In this document: piece after piece, positions 31,572 to 42,657 of the stretch | Layout: every line of letters begins with the position of its first letter | How positions within the stretch are numbered: the first letter of the stretch is position 1 | NCBI RefSeq assembly: GCF_000328475.2 | Contig: NC_026493.1 | Location: 124,001 to 188,000, forward strand | Source: Mycosarcoma maydis | Lineage: Eukaryota; Basidiomycota; Ustilaginomycetes; Ustilaginales | Reading direction: 5' to 3' | DNA: 64,000 bases | Program-made: the position numbers and the translations under genes | Notes under the pieces: generated by a model | Databases searched by the model: none | Told to the model about the DNA's origin: nothing | Seen by the model: the letters and a program-made list of their open reading frames with translations, nothing else

Positions 31572-34500
31572 ATGAAACGCAACTATCCATATGGTGCGCC
31601 TGATGCGCAAGCTTCAGGTGCCTCACAGTCGGCCTTTGGCCAACCACCACCACCAGCGACTCCTGCCCCTGCGCTACCTGCTTCCGGCCCATCCCAAGCC
31701 GCTTATGCCAATTACGGCTATGGGTCTGTTGCACCCCCACGTCCACAGGTTGGTGCTGCAGCAAACATTGCGCAGCAACATCAATGGAATCAACAGTGGC
31801 AACAGCCCCAGCAGCAATACTTCCCGCCGCCACCGCCCAACCCGATGGGCGCGCCGGGCGCGCCCCAATTTGCTGCTCCCCGAACCCCCTCGCAATCAGG
31901 CCCATATCGTGGCGCGTCGGTTCCCAATGCTGGCTCTCCATCCGTCAATCACGCTGCCCCCTATGCTCATCATCAACCACAGCAATCCGTGCCGTATCCA
32001 TACCATCCTCAGGCTTCTCCCATGCAGTCCCAGTCTCCTTCCCAGCATCCGCAGCCATCAGTTCCTCCTGCTTACGGCTATGTTCCACCTGTGCCACCGC
32101 ATCGGAATGCTGCTCCACCTACCGGAAACAGCGATGCTCAGAACTGGCCTGGCGCTTATGCTCCAGGTGGTCAGGTAGGCCCGCCCAATAAAAAGCCGCG
32201 TCACCAGGGATCCAACGTTCCTGCATTTCAGACCACGGCCCCGCCTTATGCGCCAATGGGCGCAAACATGGCTGGAGGTGCGATGGGTAACTACCCGACC
32301 CAACAGCCTTACGCTTGGCAGGCGCCCCATGTATCTTCTGCGTCTCCTATGAGCTCGCAGCCCGTTCCAGGTCCTCCAGGTCCTCCAGGCGCACATGGCC
32401 GCGCGCCCTCTGCTGGAGGCATCCACCCAAGTGCGCCAGGCAAAGGTGGCGTCGGGATTGGTGGCGCTGGTGCTGCTTCAAGCCGCGGAATGAATCGCAA
32501 TGGTGCTCAGAACCGTGGCAATCCGCAGCAAAAGCCCTCCGGTCAACGCGCCGGTCTGCCCGCCAATCCCACTGCCTCTGTGAATGCCGCACGAGCACCC
32601 AATGGCCAGATTCGCGCATGGGGCTCCAAAGCAGCCGGTGCTCCCGCGATCGATGCTCCGTCGCAAACGGGGCGTCGAGTGTCTTCTGTCAGCTCTGTAC
32701 ACAGCGATAAACCAGCTGCGGCTGGCTCGACGAAGGGCTCTAATTTCAGCTCGCAGAACATGATTCCTCCTGATGCTCCGCGCGGCCCCAACAACACCAG
32801 AAACAAAGCTGCGACAGTCTCGTCGAAAGCATCCACGAGTGGCTTCCTAAGCAACGGCAGCCAAGGGCGTCGCGGCTCTAGCGTCGCCGCAACCAACACA
32901 CCTGCAGCAGGCTCGGTCGGCCTGGATGTAGTCGGCGCGGGTGTTTCATCTGCCAAAGACTCCGGTGCCGGCCATAAAAGAGCTCATACTGATTTCCGCA
33001 TCCTAGGTCTGGAAATCAAGCAGCTCGATTGGTCCTGGTTTGCTCCGCAGGCCCTCGCTAAGACTGTTATTGATGGTCCCAACAACACCGCCGCTCCCTC
33101 GGCCTTTGAACAGAATGCAAAGCCCCACGAGGGAGAGGGGGATGACTCTGCTGCCGATGTGGCGGATGATTCTACTCTTGTAACCGTCGAGAATGCTGAC
33201 GCAGTGTCTGCGCGGGCCAAGCCGAGCATCGAAGGGGACGAAGTTCATGGCGGTACCGACCGGAAGCAAATCACTGACGAGAGTCCCATTGCCGATGATG
33301 ATGAAGCGAACGATGAGAATCAAGACGATGACGAAGAAGGCCTCGACGACCAAGACGAAGTTGCTGAAGCCAATGCGAATCCGGAACAAGGGGCCATTGC
33401 TAATGCGGATGGCGACGAAGTCACCCATGGTGATCTCGACGTGGACGCCGAAGCTGACGCCGAGGGAGACGCTGCCATGTCTCATGCCGAAACCGACACA
33501 GTCGCTTCTGAACACCAGGAGTCGGTTGCGCCCACCCCGGAACCGAGCGGCGAATTGTCCAAGCTGTCTCAGAAGCATGAGACGCAGCAAGGCAAAGCAT
33601 CAAAGGCAGAATGCGTGAAAAATTTGGCCAATCTCCGAGATTCGACCAAACTCCGCATCTGCTTTGCTGCTGTGTTCAATGCTGCACCTGAAGGCGCTCC
33701 CACTGATTCCAAGCCTCCAAAGACCCAAGATGCCGCGATTAAAGTTGAGCGAAGTATTCAGGATGAGGCATCTGTTGATCGAGCCGAGCAGAACTTTGAT
33801 GCAGCTGAAGGTTCGGAGGAGTCGAAGAACGATGCGCCTAAGATCGACATCAAAGCAGAAGAGCCTAACGACTTGACCGAAGAAAGCTCGGTTCAGGGCG
33901 TGAAAGAAGAGCAGGTTGCCGTAAGCTCTGAATCGGCACAAGCTGGCATCTTTGACGAGGTTGTCGAGCCGAACGAGTCCCCCGTGCATGCTGATGAAGG
34001 GACTCCGACAGCGGCCGGAACCAAGGAGGTAGAATCTAGCAAGGAACCAGATGAAGCCAAGGCGGAAAATAAGAAGGAGCTCGAAGCGCCGGCAAGTCAA
34101 GTAGTCGAAGATGCCGCCAATACATGCGCTGCATCCAAGAGTAAGAAAACTCGATCGGCGGTCGATAATAGCCCTCAGACAAAGGGCCCACCTCAGCTGT
34201 CCTCGAACCGCATCTTTCTGTCGTTTGCGGCCAACAGAAAGCGTTTAGCTATCGATGCCGAAGCGGTCAAATCGGTCAAGATCCATCGCTCCGAGCACTG
34301 GGTCGAGATCCGCATCAATGCTTCGCATCCAACTGAACAACCTGCTCGTAAAAAGGGCGAGGAGTATTTGGTCTGGCAGGGCACTTTACTGGAGAAGCGC
34401 GGCAAAGGGCAGGATAATTACGCGGCGGTGACGCGCAGCGAGATCGCAAGCGCCTGGAAGATCGCTGAAGCCGCCGACATCGAATCAAGTGGTAAAGGCG

Positions 34501-35456
34501 AGCGATCAGGTGACGAGCATCTCGAGCTTCCTCCTTTTTTCCGTCTTGATGAGTCTGCGTCTGATCTGGTGCTGCGCGTGCACCTCGATGCGTCGGCTCC
34601 GCTCCCTGAACCGGCTTGGCTGCGAAAGAACGAGGTGGGCGAATTGCTTGCGAGCCTTCAGCGTAGCAGCACTGGTACTGCAGGTAAGGCGGAAACAGCT
34701 GTATCCGTGGCGGCTGCACAACATGTATGGGCTGGGAAGATCGAGGTGATGGATCCGGATCCGCCGCCGTCCATGTCGACGTTCCTGTACGAGTGGATCA
34801 AGGAGTCGTTTGTCGGAAGTCAAAAGGACAGGCGCAAGTTTGTGGATGGGATGCTCAGTTGGAAAAAGAAGGAACACAGCAGCGCGGCTCGTGAGAAGAT
34901 CAAATTGGAACGAGGCGCAGAAGCGGAGCTTGGTGAGAGACGCCTCAAGACGCAAGAAGGAACTATGGAGAAGGCCGAAAAAGAATCGGATAGCGAACGC
35001 GATGTTCGAGTGGCACGCTTGTTTGTCGATATGGTCTCGCGATTGATCAAGGGCGAGCGTGCGACTCTGCACACTGACAGCGCGACGAGCCACTTGGCAC
35101 GCGCGCACGATTCGAGCTCGTGCACGTCGACTACGTATCCAGGCTTGTTCATGCTTGGCCTGTTGGACATCTCGCTCGACTCTGCTGATGCGCAAGCGGC
35201 CAAGCGACTTCGGCAACGCATCGACGAGATGCTCATCGAGATGCCTCGCGCAACACTGCTCAAAGCGGCCGATCTGGCGTTTAAAGATCTCGATGAGAGT
35301 GCGAGCAAGCGCTCTGCTGTGGCTGCGTCGACGCAATCTGCGCCAGCTAGCCGCAACCGTGCGCATCAGCCTCGCCACCACCACCGACGTCAGCATCCCG
35401 GCACAGCACACATCTCTCATCCTGCTGGCCGCCATGCTAAACGCAAACGTGCCTGA
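31572..35456 (+). CDS. Large P/Q-rich and acidic protein, not recognised
   Basis: Intronless frame of 1294 residues from an ATG. I do not recognise the family. Residues 1-290 are Pro/Gln/Ala/Tyr-rich low complexity, similar in style to transcription or RNA-binding cofactors. Residues about 300-480 are Ser/Gly/Asn-rich with short basic patches. A block around DFRILGLEIKQLDWSWF (about 475) looks ordered. Residues about 510-680 are strongly acidic. A second ordered region, about 870-1240, begins SSNRIFLSFAANRKRLAID and includes EHWVEIRINASH, FRLDESASDLVLRVHLD, FLYEWIKESF and a Lys/Glu-rich helix. The C-terminus is His/Arg-rich (RHHHRRQHPG). A nuclear role is plausible from composition only. It shares its promoter region with SCC2. 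Confidence 0.7.
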   Translation: MKRNYPYGAPDAQASGASQSAFGQPPPPATPAPALPASGPSQAAYANYGYGSVAPPRPQVGAAANIAQQHQWNQQWQQPQQQYFPPPPPNPMGAPGAPQFAAPRTPSQSGPYRGASVPNAGSPSVNHAAPYAHHQPQQSVPYPYHPQASPMQSQSPSQHPQPSVPPAYGYVPPVPPHRNAAPPTGNSDAQNWPGAYAPGGQVGPPNKKPRHQGSNVPAFQTTAPPYAPMGANMAGGAMGNYPTQQPYAWQAPHVSSASPMSSQPVPGPPGPPGAHGRAPSAGGIHPSAPGKGGVGIGGAGAASSRGMNRNGAQNRGNPQQKPSGQRAGLPANPTASVNAARAPNGQIRAWGSKAAGAPAIDAPSQTGRRVSSVSSVHSDKPAAAGSTKGSNFSSQNMIPPDAPRGPNNTRNKAATVSSKASTSGFLSNGSQGRRGSSVAATNTPAAGSVGLDVVGAGVSSAKDSGAGHKRAHTDFRILGLEIKQLDWSWFAPQALAKTVIDGPNNTAAPSAFEQNAKPHEGEGDDSAADVADDSTLVTVENADAVSARAKPSIEGDEVHGGTDRKQITDESPIADDDEANDENQDDDEEGLDDQDEVAEANANPEQGAIANADGDEVTHGDLDVDAEADAEGDAAMSHAETDTVASEHQESVAPTPEPSGELSKLSQKHETQQGKASKAECVKNLANLRDSTKLRICFAAVFNAAPEGAPTDSKPPKTQDAAIKVERSIQDEASVDRAEQNFDAAEGSEESKNDAPKIDIKAEEPNDLTEESSVQGVKEEQVAVSSESAQAGIFDEVVEPNESPVHADEGTPTAAGTKEVESSKEPDEAKAENKKELEAPASQVVEDAANTCAASKSKKTRSAVDNSPQTKGPPQLSSNRIFLSFAANRKRLAIDAEAVKSVKIHRSEHWVEIRINASHPTEQPARKKGEEYLVWQGTLLEKRGKGQDNYAAVTRSEIASAWKIAEAADIESSGKGERSGDEHLELPPFFRLDESASDLVLRVHLDASAPLPEPAWLRKNEVGELLASLQRSSTGTAGKAETAVSVAAAQHVWAGKIEVMDPDPPPSMSTFLYEWIKESFVGSQKDRRKFVDGMLSWKKKEHSSAAREKIKLERGAEAELGERRLKTQEGTMEKAEKESDSERDVRVARLFVDMVSRLIKGERATLHTDSATSHLARAHDSSSCTSTTYPGLFMLGLLDISLDSADAQAAKRLRQRIDEMLIEMPRATLLKAADLAFKDLDESASKRSAVAASTQSAPASRNRAHQPRHHHRRQHPGTAHISHPAGRHAKRKRA

Positions 35457-35783
35457 CTTGCATCTCGCCTCCCCGCACCAACCCGTGACTCGCTCTGCCC
35501 ATCTTGCTTGACTCACAACTCACAGACTGCCACGACACCGCCGTTTCGGCGCACGCCCTGCACACACGTCCCCCGTCCGCTCGTCCCTCTGTGGCGCCAG
35601 CGTGACACACGCGCGAGCACAGCCCTATGGCCAGCACAACGGACCGTGCACACTATACTCGTGCACACCGAGCACCAACACACCCCATCCCGCCATTCCG
35701 GCTAAACGCTAAATGGTTGGCTGTACATCCATTCTAGGACCTCGGTACCGAGTACAAATACAAGTGTCGAGAGATGGTGAATG
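35457..35783. other. Convergent 3' spacer
   Basis: A 327-bp region between two converging genes, C-rich on the + strand with no repeated motif and no supported gene. It presumably holds both polyadenylation regions. Confidence 0.5.
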
Positions 35784-38700
35784 CTAGGCATAGAACTTTT
35801 TGTTGATGAGATGAACGAGCAGGTTGACGTTGACGACGAGTTTGGCGTCTATGAGCGCGAGTGTGGCTTGGTTGTTGAACTGGGATTCGAGCAGATCTTC
35901 GATTCTGAGGTCGGCGCTTGCGCCTGCGGACGGACCGTTGAGGACCTGTATGGTAAAGACGCCTGGCTGATCTGAGCTGATTGTGAAGTGCACTTCGGCT
36001 GGAGCGGCGACAGGGGCGGTGGTGGACGCCGTGTCGGGCCTTGCGACTAGGCCGTCGACACTGACGACGACACCCTTGTCGAGCAACTTGCTCGCCGCAT
36101 ACTTGTAGCTTCCGAACTTGGGCACCTTTCCGCCATTCGCCTTGAGACTCCTCAGATGGAAGTACTGCTGGCTGAACGGGAGCACAAACCGCTTCTTGCC
36201 CTTGCGCCCGCCCTGCATCGTCTGCATGCTAGCATCAATGTAGCTGTGGTACGAATCAATCTGCTCCTGCAGATACGCCTTCTTGTCGTCCAGCGTCTTG
36301 AGCGTAGTGTGCATTGCCGTTTTCTCGTTGGCGCGCTGGATGCGTTTGCGGTGCTTGTTGCGGATGTCGATCGCGATCGCGTTCAGCATGTCCTGGTACT
36401 TGTTGGCACGCGACACCTTGCCGAGTTGTTCGAGCTGCAGCATGTTCTCCAGCGTCCGTGCCTTGAGTTCGGCAAAGCTTAGCCGTCGGACGTCTTCCAG
36501 ACGCCCACCGCCCGAAGCTCCGCCGTACATCGCAAGTCCAGGCGGTCGAGATCCGCGCTGTCGCTGCCGATCTGCCGCAATCTCCAACGACACAATCTCC
36601 TCCCACTGCAACTCCTCCACATCCGTCACTGGTGCTACAAACACATCCACCAGCGTCTTGCCTGACTGCACCTTGAGCAGACACAGCACCAACCGTTTTG
36701 TTTCGACAAACAGAGCCTTGGTTTCCGCCTCAGGATCCTGTAACGTTGCCATACGCGAGACCAGCTCAAACGTAATCTCGCTATCACGCGCAGAATTGAG
36801 TTCCTGCGTATTCGACACGGGCGGCGCACCGAGCTCCTTGAGAACAACTCGAAGCGGATCTTCGGCTTGTGGCGCCAGGTGATCGATCTGCTGCGAGAGC
36901 AACAGATGCATCGAGTAAATCTCGTTGGGCGAAATGTAGATCACGGGCTTCTCCTGCACCGTATGGTCCAAGAACTCGTCGGCGCTGAACTGCATTTCTG
37001 CATCAGCACAGTCGATGATCCCGTACAGCCACTTGGTAAAGCGTTCCGACGCGTGCGACACGTAGTCGTTCAGCGGCTGCAAATACGGGTTTTCGTCGTT
37101 GAACAGTCGGCCCACGGCGATCTGCGTCAGCATCTTGGACACCTCAGCCAAGTTCTTGCGCTGAACCGGCCCAACTAGCGTCTCGACCACGTCGAAGCCT
37201 TCCGGCGCAACGATGGCTGGGTTCAGGTAGCGATAGTACACCAAGTGACCCACCACCTTGATCAGCGCATCTTGCGGTTCGTCGGGAAACTTGCTCTGCA
37301 GCGCACGGAACACTTCACGAGCAATGTAGCGCACACCGTATGGCATCTTGCGCGTCGACGACAGGATGGCCGACAGGAACGCCTCGGTGGTGGCACGCAA
37401 TGATTGGAGGTGACGAATGAAGATGGTTCGTGCCATTGGATCGGCCAGCGCCTCGTTGAAGGCCACCTCGAGCGGCCGTCGCGACGGCTGGCCCGTCTCC
37501 ATTTCCTCCTGATTGATCGTCGCGCGGTAGATGGCGCAAGGGTCCGTTTCAAGGTCGAGACCTTCCTGCGCCATAATGTCCGACACCAGCGGCCCCAGCA
37601 GATCCTTGAGATACTTGCGCTCCCGCGCACCGCGATTGTACTGCGCCACCAGCTTGATGAACTGCGCATTGCCTCGAATAAACTCCTGCACGGTCGAGAC
37701 GAAGCCGAGCTCCTCTTCGACACAGCGCTGGAAGAGCTTGAGCAGCAAGAACTCTTCTCGTGCCTTTTGCGCATAGCCGAACAGCGTCAGCACGATCTTT
37801 TCCACCTGTCGCTTGTCGCGATCGGCCATCTCGATCTTGCCGACACGGGCAAAGAGACGAGCGAGATACTCGGGCCGCGTCTGTAGCGCGTAAAAGAGCT
37901 CTTGGTACAGCTCAAACTTTCTCCTCGAGGCACGATCCAGCGCGTGGTCGGCAAAGGGATCGTTGGCAGCCACCAGCACCGAGTTGCGCTTCTGCACGGC
38001 GGCTGCAGCATCGCGCTGACCCAGCAGACCGCGCTCATTCTTGGCCTTGATCAATTCTTCGATGCCGATCTTGTTTTTGACCAGCAGCGCGATCTTGGTG
38101 TCGAGTTCCGAGACGTCGCTCTCTAGCGTCTGCGATTCACGAATCGCACGAACCACGAGCTTGCGCAGGCGCTCGACCTCGATCTCGTCCTCAAAGTCGG
38201 CATCCGAGTCGTTGAGCAGGTGACCAAAGTTCTTGATCGTGGCGACTGGCACGTTCTTGCCCATGGTCAAGCTACGGTATTGCTCACCCTGCTGTCGACC
38301 TCGGAAGAGACTCTGGATTTTGACCACCTTGTCCATGTGCTCGTGGTAGTGGCGCAGTCGCGAGAAGAACTTGCGACGGCTCAGCGCACCTCGGATGAGA
38401 GACTGAAGGTGAATCGCGACGGGCTCGCTCTGGGTGATGTGGTTCCTCCACCAGTCGTACTCGAGACGCACCAGCATACCTCGAATGGCAGCTTGGATGC
38501 CAACAACGTCGGGCGTGACGAAATCGAGCTGCTTCTTTTGCTCTTGGTGCTTGCGACGTGCAAGGGCAGCTCGAGCGAAGGATTGAAGACCTCCGACGGC
38601 CGCCTTGACTTCGACCTTTTGCAAGGCGGAACGCATCCTGACGTGGTTCTTGCGAGCCAATACGCCGCGAACCTGGGCTTGAACGGCAGTGATGGCATCG

Positions 38701-41081
38701 CTCGAGCTGCGCAGGCCTCGAATGGTATTCAGCAAGTTTTGCTTGGCCAGAACGGAACGACAGGCAGCCTGCAGTCGGATGACATCCTCGGTCGAGTCGG
38801 CCAGACGGTAGATGAGGTTCTCATATGCTGCGCGAGCCAGACGACCACGAATCTGTGCCTGTAGGCCGACGACGCTGGTCTCGTGCTTGTCGAGCGCCTT
38901 GATGTTTTCAAAGAAACGACGACGGTAGAGAGCGCCGCGTACGCAAGCCTGGAAATTTTCGATAGCGCGAGCGTTGCCGATGTCGTGGACACGCTTGACA
39001 TGCTCGACGTGCGTCTGACGGGCGAGCTTGGCTCGAACGGCAGCCTGGAGACCCACAAAAGTGCGTGTGCTGGTGTGAAGAGCTGCCTGCTTGCGGTGAT
39101 GGGTGCGTCTAGTAAGCACACCGCGGATCTGGGCTTGTATTGTGGGAGCCCAGCGTGAAATGATACGGTCCTCTTCAGCTTGACGCTGACGAACTCGCTC
39201 TGCTTCAGCAGCTGCCGCCATGCGAGCCTCTTCTTGGTGACGACGCTGGATCTCGGCGTGGAGACGATCCGCGAAACGCACCCTAGCAACAAACGCGCGC
39301 GAAGCCGCCTGTAGCGCGACAACAGCATCAAGGTTCTCCATGAGATCGCGGTCGATGCGTTCCTGCTCAGTCTCGGGTTCGGGTTCAGGTTCGATGTTCA
39401 TCTCCTTGGCGAGCGCCTTGCCGACGGCGCCAAACGAAGGCATGGCGACGCCGGATGCGTCGAGACCTTTCTGCGTCTTCTGAAGCTGATCGTCGGTGAA
39501 CTCGAGCTTGCCAATGAGGTTTCCAACCTTGAGTGCTCTACCTTGACGTGCGAGGACATGACTGAGCGCATGGATGCAGTAGACCACTTTTGGGAAGTTT
39601 TTCTTTTCGTACAGGTCGGTGAGCTCGAATTGGAAAAAGTGAGGGAGGCCGACCTTGTTGATGAAGGAGAAAAAGTAGTTGATGTTGTCCGTGTGACGGT
39701 ACTGGAGCTTGGGATGGACAAAGATGCGTGGTACGCATTCGGGCTCGAAGTTCTTGGCGAGCTTTGCGAGGAAGATGCCGTTGCGCATCTCGTTCTCCAT
39801 CTCGACCACATCACCGAGATGCTCGCCGACGTGAAGCTCCATCCACTCTTTGGCCTCTCCACAGTGGCAAAGGTACTCGTAGGCCTGGAGAAGGTGACGC
39901 TGCGTGTCCATCCACTTGCTCGAGCTTGTCAGGGGGAGGTTGGAAGAGGTGGTCGAGGGACGGCCCAGAGCCATGGTGCCGGGGCCATCTGCGCGGGCAA
40001 GACGGATACGACCGTGGAGACCGGCAACGTCTTCGGCACCTGTGGTGATACCTGGAAGCACGATCTCGCCCTCTTGATCCTCGCTCTCCATTCTTCCGGG
40101 GCGTCCGGGCTTTTGCCAGCCCTCCTGGATGGTAGGCTCGAGGTTGAGACTGTTGAGGCGATCTGCGAGTGGAGCGCTGGAAGCACCCAAGCTCTGTGTG
40201 CGTTGACCACGCGAGCGACCGACGGTCATACGTGTGTGGCTATGCTGATCGCCGAGTGTGCCGAGTGTGCCGAGTTCGTCGGTCTTTTGGGTGAAATCCT
40301 TGATCATCTTGAGCGCGCCAACGCTGGACCTCTTGAGGTCCTTTACGCCTCCAAGATGAAGCTGAGATGGGCCAGTGGCGTTGGAGCCAGGGTAAGCACC
40401 GTTGCTTGCATTACTCCAGAAGCTGCCGTGCTGTTTGGGTGTCGAGGGTGACTGAATCCAAGAGCTATCGTCCTTTTTGGGCGAGGAGAGCGGCGAGTCG
40501 TAGCTGAGGTTCTTGGTGGGGGAAACTGCACGATCGTAAGGGTCCTTGGTGGGTGAATATGCCCGAGCACGGCCGACAGTGGACGAGTTGAAGAGGTTGT
40601 CGCGTGGTGCTGGAGGCATGGACGTGGGACGGCCATTGACGCCTCGCGATGCAGCTGGAAAGGTGGCCTTGCTGAAAGTGGCTGGAGCGGGCGAGGTGGT
40701 GGGAGCACCGATCGAGTGATTGGAGCCGGAACTAGAGAGAGTGGTGTTGGAGCCAAACGTACTGACGGATGCGCCCAAGGGTGAGGCTGTTGGGCTATGA
40801 GCCAAGGCAGCAGCGCGAAGCTCAGCGGCACGATGAGGGTCGAGTGAAGCCGTGTGACGATGTGGAGCTGGGAAGCGGCGGATGGAGCCGGAAGGTTGGA
40901 GGCCTGTGCGTGGTGCGGTGTCGAGGGAGGAAGCGAGCGAAAAGGTGCTGCTACGAGAAGCGGAACGCTCGAGGTATTTGGATTGGTAGGCAAAAGGGCT
41001 GGCGCTGGCGTTGGCGCTGCCACTGCCACGAGCGTTAGGGCTGGCGGCAGGCAGGGTTGGTTTGGCTTGCTGGTCCATCAT
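35784..41081 (-). CDS. IQGAP-type scaffold (Rng2/Iqg1 homologue)
   Basis: Intronless frame of 1765 residues with the full IQGAP order: disordered Ser/Pro-rich N-terminus with possible phosphosites (1-380), calponin-homology actin-binding domain (about 389-514, EAKEWMELHVG to YCIHALSHVLARQG), about ten IQ motifs for calmodulin or myosin light chains (about 584-940), a RasGAP-related domain (about 1140-1330; the YYRYLNPAIVAPEGF signature is typical of IQGAPs), and a RasGAP C-terminal region (about 1485-1690). Such proteins organise the cytokinetic actomyosin ring and bind rather than inactivate small GTPases. It is longer than yeast Iqg1 (1495) and S. pombe Rng2 (1489), mainly through the N-terminal extension. 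Two ATGs are adjacent at the start. A single dispersed-motif-like sequence (GATTCACGAATC, 38133-38144) lies inside the coding region. Confidence 0.95.
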   Translation of the reverse strand: MMDQQAKPTLPAASPNARGSGSANASASPFAYQSKYLERSASRSSTFSLASSLDTAPRTGLQPSGSIRRFPAPHRHTASLDPHRAAELRAAALAHSPTASPLGASVSTFGSNTTLSSSGSNHSIGAPTTSPAPATFSKATFPAASRGVNGRPTSMPPAPRDNLFNSSTVGRARAYSPTKDPYDRAVSPTKNLSYDSPLSSPKKDDSSWIQSPSTPKQHGSFWSNASNGAYPGSNATGPSQLHLGGVKDLKRSSVGALKMIKDFTQKTDELGTLGTLGDQHSHTRMTVGRSRGQRTQSLGASSAPLADRLNSLNLEPTIQEGWQKPGRPGRMESEDQEGEIVLPGITTGAEDVAGLHGRIRLARADGPGTMALGRPSTTSSNLPLTSSSKWMDTQRHLLQAYEYLCHCGEAKEWMELHVGEHLGDVVEMENEMRNGIFLAKLAKNFEPECVPRIFVHPKLQYRHTDNINYFFSFINKVGLPHFFQFELTDLYEKKNFPKVVYCIHALSHVLARQGRALKVGNLIGKLEFTDDQLQKTQKGLDASGVAMPSFGAVGKALAKEMNIEPEPEPETEQERIDRDLMENLDAVVALQAASRAFVARVRFADRLHAEIQRRHQEEARMAAAAEAERVRQRQAEEDRIISRWAPTIQAQIRGVLTRRTHHRKQAALHTSTRTFVGLQAAVRAKLARQTHVEHVKRVHDIGNARAIENFQACVRGALYRRRFFENIKALDKHETSVVGLQAQIRGRLARAAYENLIYRLADSTEDVIRLQAACRSVLAKQNLLNTIRGLRSSSDAITAVQAQVRGVLARKNHVRMRSALQKVEVKAAVGGLQSFARAALARRKHQEQKKQLDFVTPDVVGIQAAIRGMLVRLEYDWWRNHITQSEPVAIHLQSLIRGALSRRKFFSRLRHYHEHMDKVVKIQSLFRGRQQGEQYRSLTMGKNVPVATIKNFGHLLNDSDADFEDEIEVERLRKLVVRAIRESQTLESDVSELDTKIALLVKNKIGIEELIKAKNERGLLGQRDAAAAVQKRNSVLVAANDPFADHALDRASRRKFELYQELFYALQTRPEYLARLFARVGKIEMADRDKRQVEKIVLTLFGYAQKAREEFLLLKLFQRCVEEELGFVSTVQEFIRGNAQFIKLVAQYNRGARERKYLKDLLGPLVSDIMAQEGLDLETDPCAIYRATINQEEMETGQPSRRPLEVAFNEALADPMARTIFIRHLQSLRATTEAFLSAILSSTRKMPYGVRYIAREVFRALQSKFPDEPQDALIKVVGHLVYYRYLNPAIVAPEGFDVVETLVGPVQRKNLAEVSKMLTQIAVGRLFNDENPYLQPLNDYVSHASERFTKWLYGIIDCADAEMQFSADEFLDHTVQEKPVIYISPNEIYSMHLLLSQQIDHLAPQAEDPLRVVLKELGAPPVSNTQELNSARDSEITFELVSRMATLQDPEAETKALFVETKRLVLCLLKVQSGKTLVDVFVAPVTDVEELQWEEIVSLEIAADRQRQRGSRPPGLAMYGGASGGGRLEDVRRLSFAELKARTLENMLQLEQLGKVSRANKYQDMLNAIAIDIRNKHRKRIQRANEKTAMHTTLKTLDDKKAYLQEQIDSYHSYIDASMQTMQGGRKGKKRFVLPFSQQYFHLRSLKANGGKVPKFGSYKYAASKLLDKGVVVSVDGLVARPDTASTTAPVAAPAEVHFTISSDQPGVFTIQVLNGPSAGASADLRIEDLLESQFNNQATLALIDAKLVVNVNLLVHLINKKFYA

Positions 41082-41965
41082 GATGGCAGTCCTATGTTAG
41101 AGAGAGCGGACGGTGGTGTATGCCGACGCACTACACCAGAGAAGAAGTTACGATAGGCGCGATGAGGAGGTGGTGGAAGTGGATGCGTGGCTAGGGCGTA
41201 TCACTTGGTCGTCGTACAAGAGCAACGTTGACCGGACTGTATTAGATCTACCGCGAGCGTGTCAACGTGATGGAGGAGTCGGCGGGGGAGAGAAAGGGGT
41301 GAGTGTCGTGATGATTTGTGGTCGACGTCGTCGTGACGGTTGGACGTTGGACGTTGATGGTGGTGGTGATGTTGACAAAGACGGAGCCAAGGTGTAGTGG
41401 AGGAAGAGTGAAATGTGAATTCTATGGGTGTTTGCCGCTTCGAACGGGCAAGAAGCGGGACATCTGCGTCTAGTTCTGCTGGGCCTGCAGAAAAGTCGAA
41501 CAAGATGCTTTTAGGGGAATCGTGAATCGCAAAAGGGGGTTAAGTCAGGTTATACGCCAAAGTGGTGAGTGTATGAAACCGCGCGCGCATCCCAACCCGC
41601 ACAGCATCCGAAGCAGACCACTAAACCCTGCGTCTCGAAAACTGCGATGACGATGAGCATGAACGAATCTTTCCCCTCTCTATAATCACGCACCAACACA
41701 CGAGCTTGACAAGCTGACAGTCACGAGTCGATGCACTTGCGAACCCTTCGAGTTGAGTCTCCCACACAGCCTCAGACGCTCTGATTTGGGTCGTGGACTG
41801 GGGTCGAGCAACGAGCGAGCTAACTAAGAGAAAGAGAGGCGGAATCTCACGAATGAGGCCATGCCATGAAATTCACGATTGTGAATACGTAAAGAAATCC
41901 CAAACATCGGAAAAGGGGCGGTTTTTTTACTGTATATTTTGAGAATAGTCGTGAGTTACGAAGCA

Positions 41966-42135
41966 AGAATCACGAATCGTGAATCACGAATCACGAATGG
42001 TGTTGTTCTCGGTTGCCAATACAATCTTATCCGGAATTGTATATACGGCGTGTCACTCAGGGGCAAGCTCTGGGTTGAAATTTGTATTGATCTCTTGCGC
42101 TGAAATTCGCGATTCACGATTTGTGAATCACGAAT
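41966..42135. repeat. Dispersed-motif clusters (two)
   Basis: 41966-41998 has four near-tandem copies including the inverted repeat CGTGAATCACG; 42105-42135 has another three (ATTCGCGATTCACGATT, GTGAATCACGAATT). Confidence 0.85.
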
Positions 42136-42657
42136 TCGGCAAGTCGTGAGTCTGTGAGACGCGTTGCGCTGATCAGGCTGCGCTGCCACTAACCCTCATC
42201 CAGGCTGATGCCAGCCAGATTTCCGATTCCTGGTCGATTCGTGAGTGGTTCTACCTATTCACAGATGTTCACAATTGCCTGCCCCACAGCAAGCAGACAC
42301 CAACTGCCATCGATCAACTGATCGCGCTGAAAGAGTTAGCAGCGACGGATGGCGATTCCCAGTCACCAGTGAGCTCCTAAGCTGGTACGACAAGCCTCGT
42401 CGTGTTGCAACGAGCGATGAACAAAGCACACTGCAAGCAACCTCGCTGTGCACGCCATGGAGACGTGCGTGCAGCATCACGTCAACGCGACAAGCTACAG
42501 TTGCCAAGTCAAGTCTGGCTATCAACTCACACTATAAAAGAGCAAGATGGTGAGCAGCGAGGTCAGACGTGTTCTTGTCTCGTCTGGCGCGTGTTCTGCG
42601 TCACGTGAGCAGGGCTTGTCCAGAATTCACGTTTCACGAGTCACGTTTTGTGATTAA

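Noticed and set aside
42533..42560. TATAAAAG followed by an ATG and GTGAGC, looking like a promoter and first exon
   Set aside because: No downstream exon or coding frame could be assembled.
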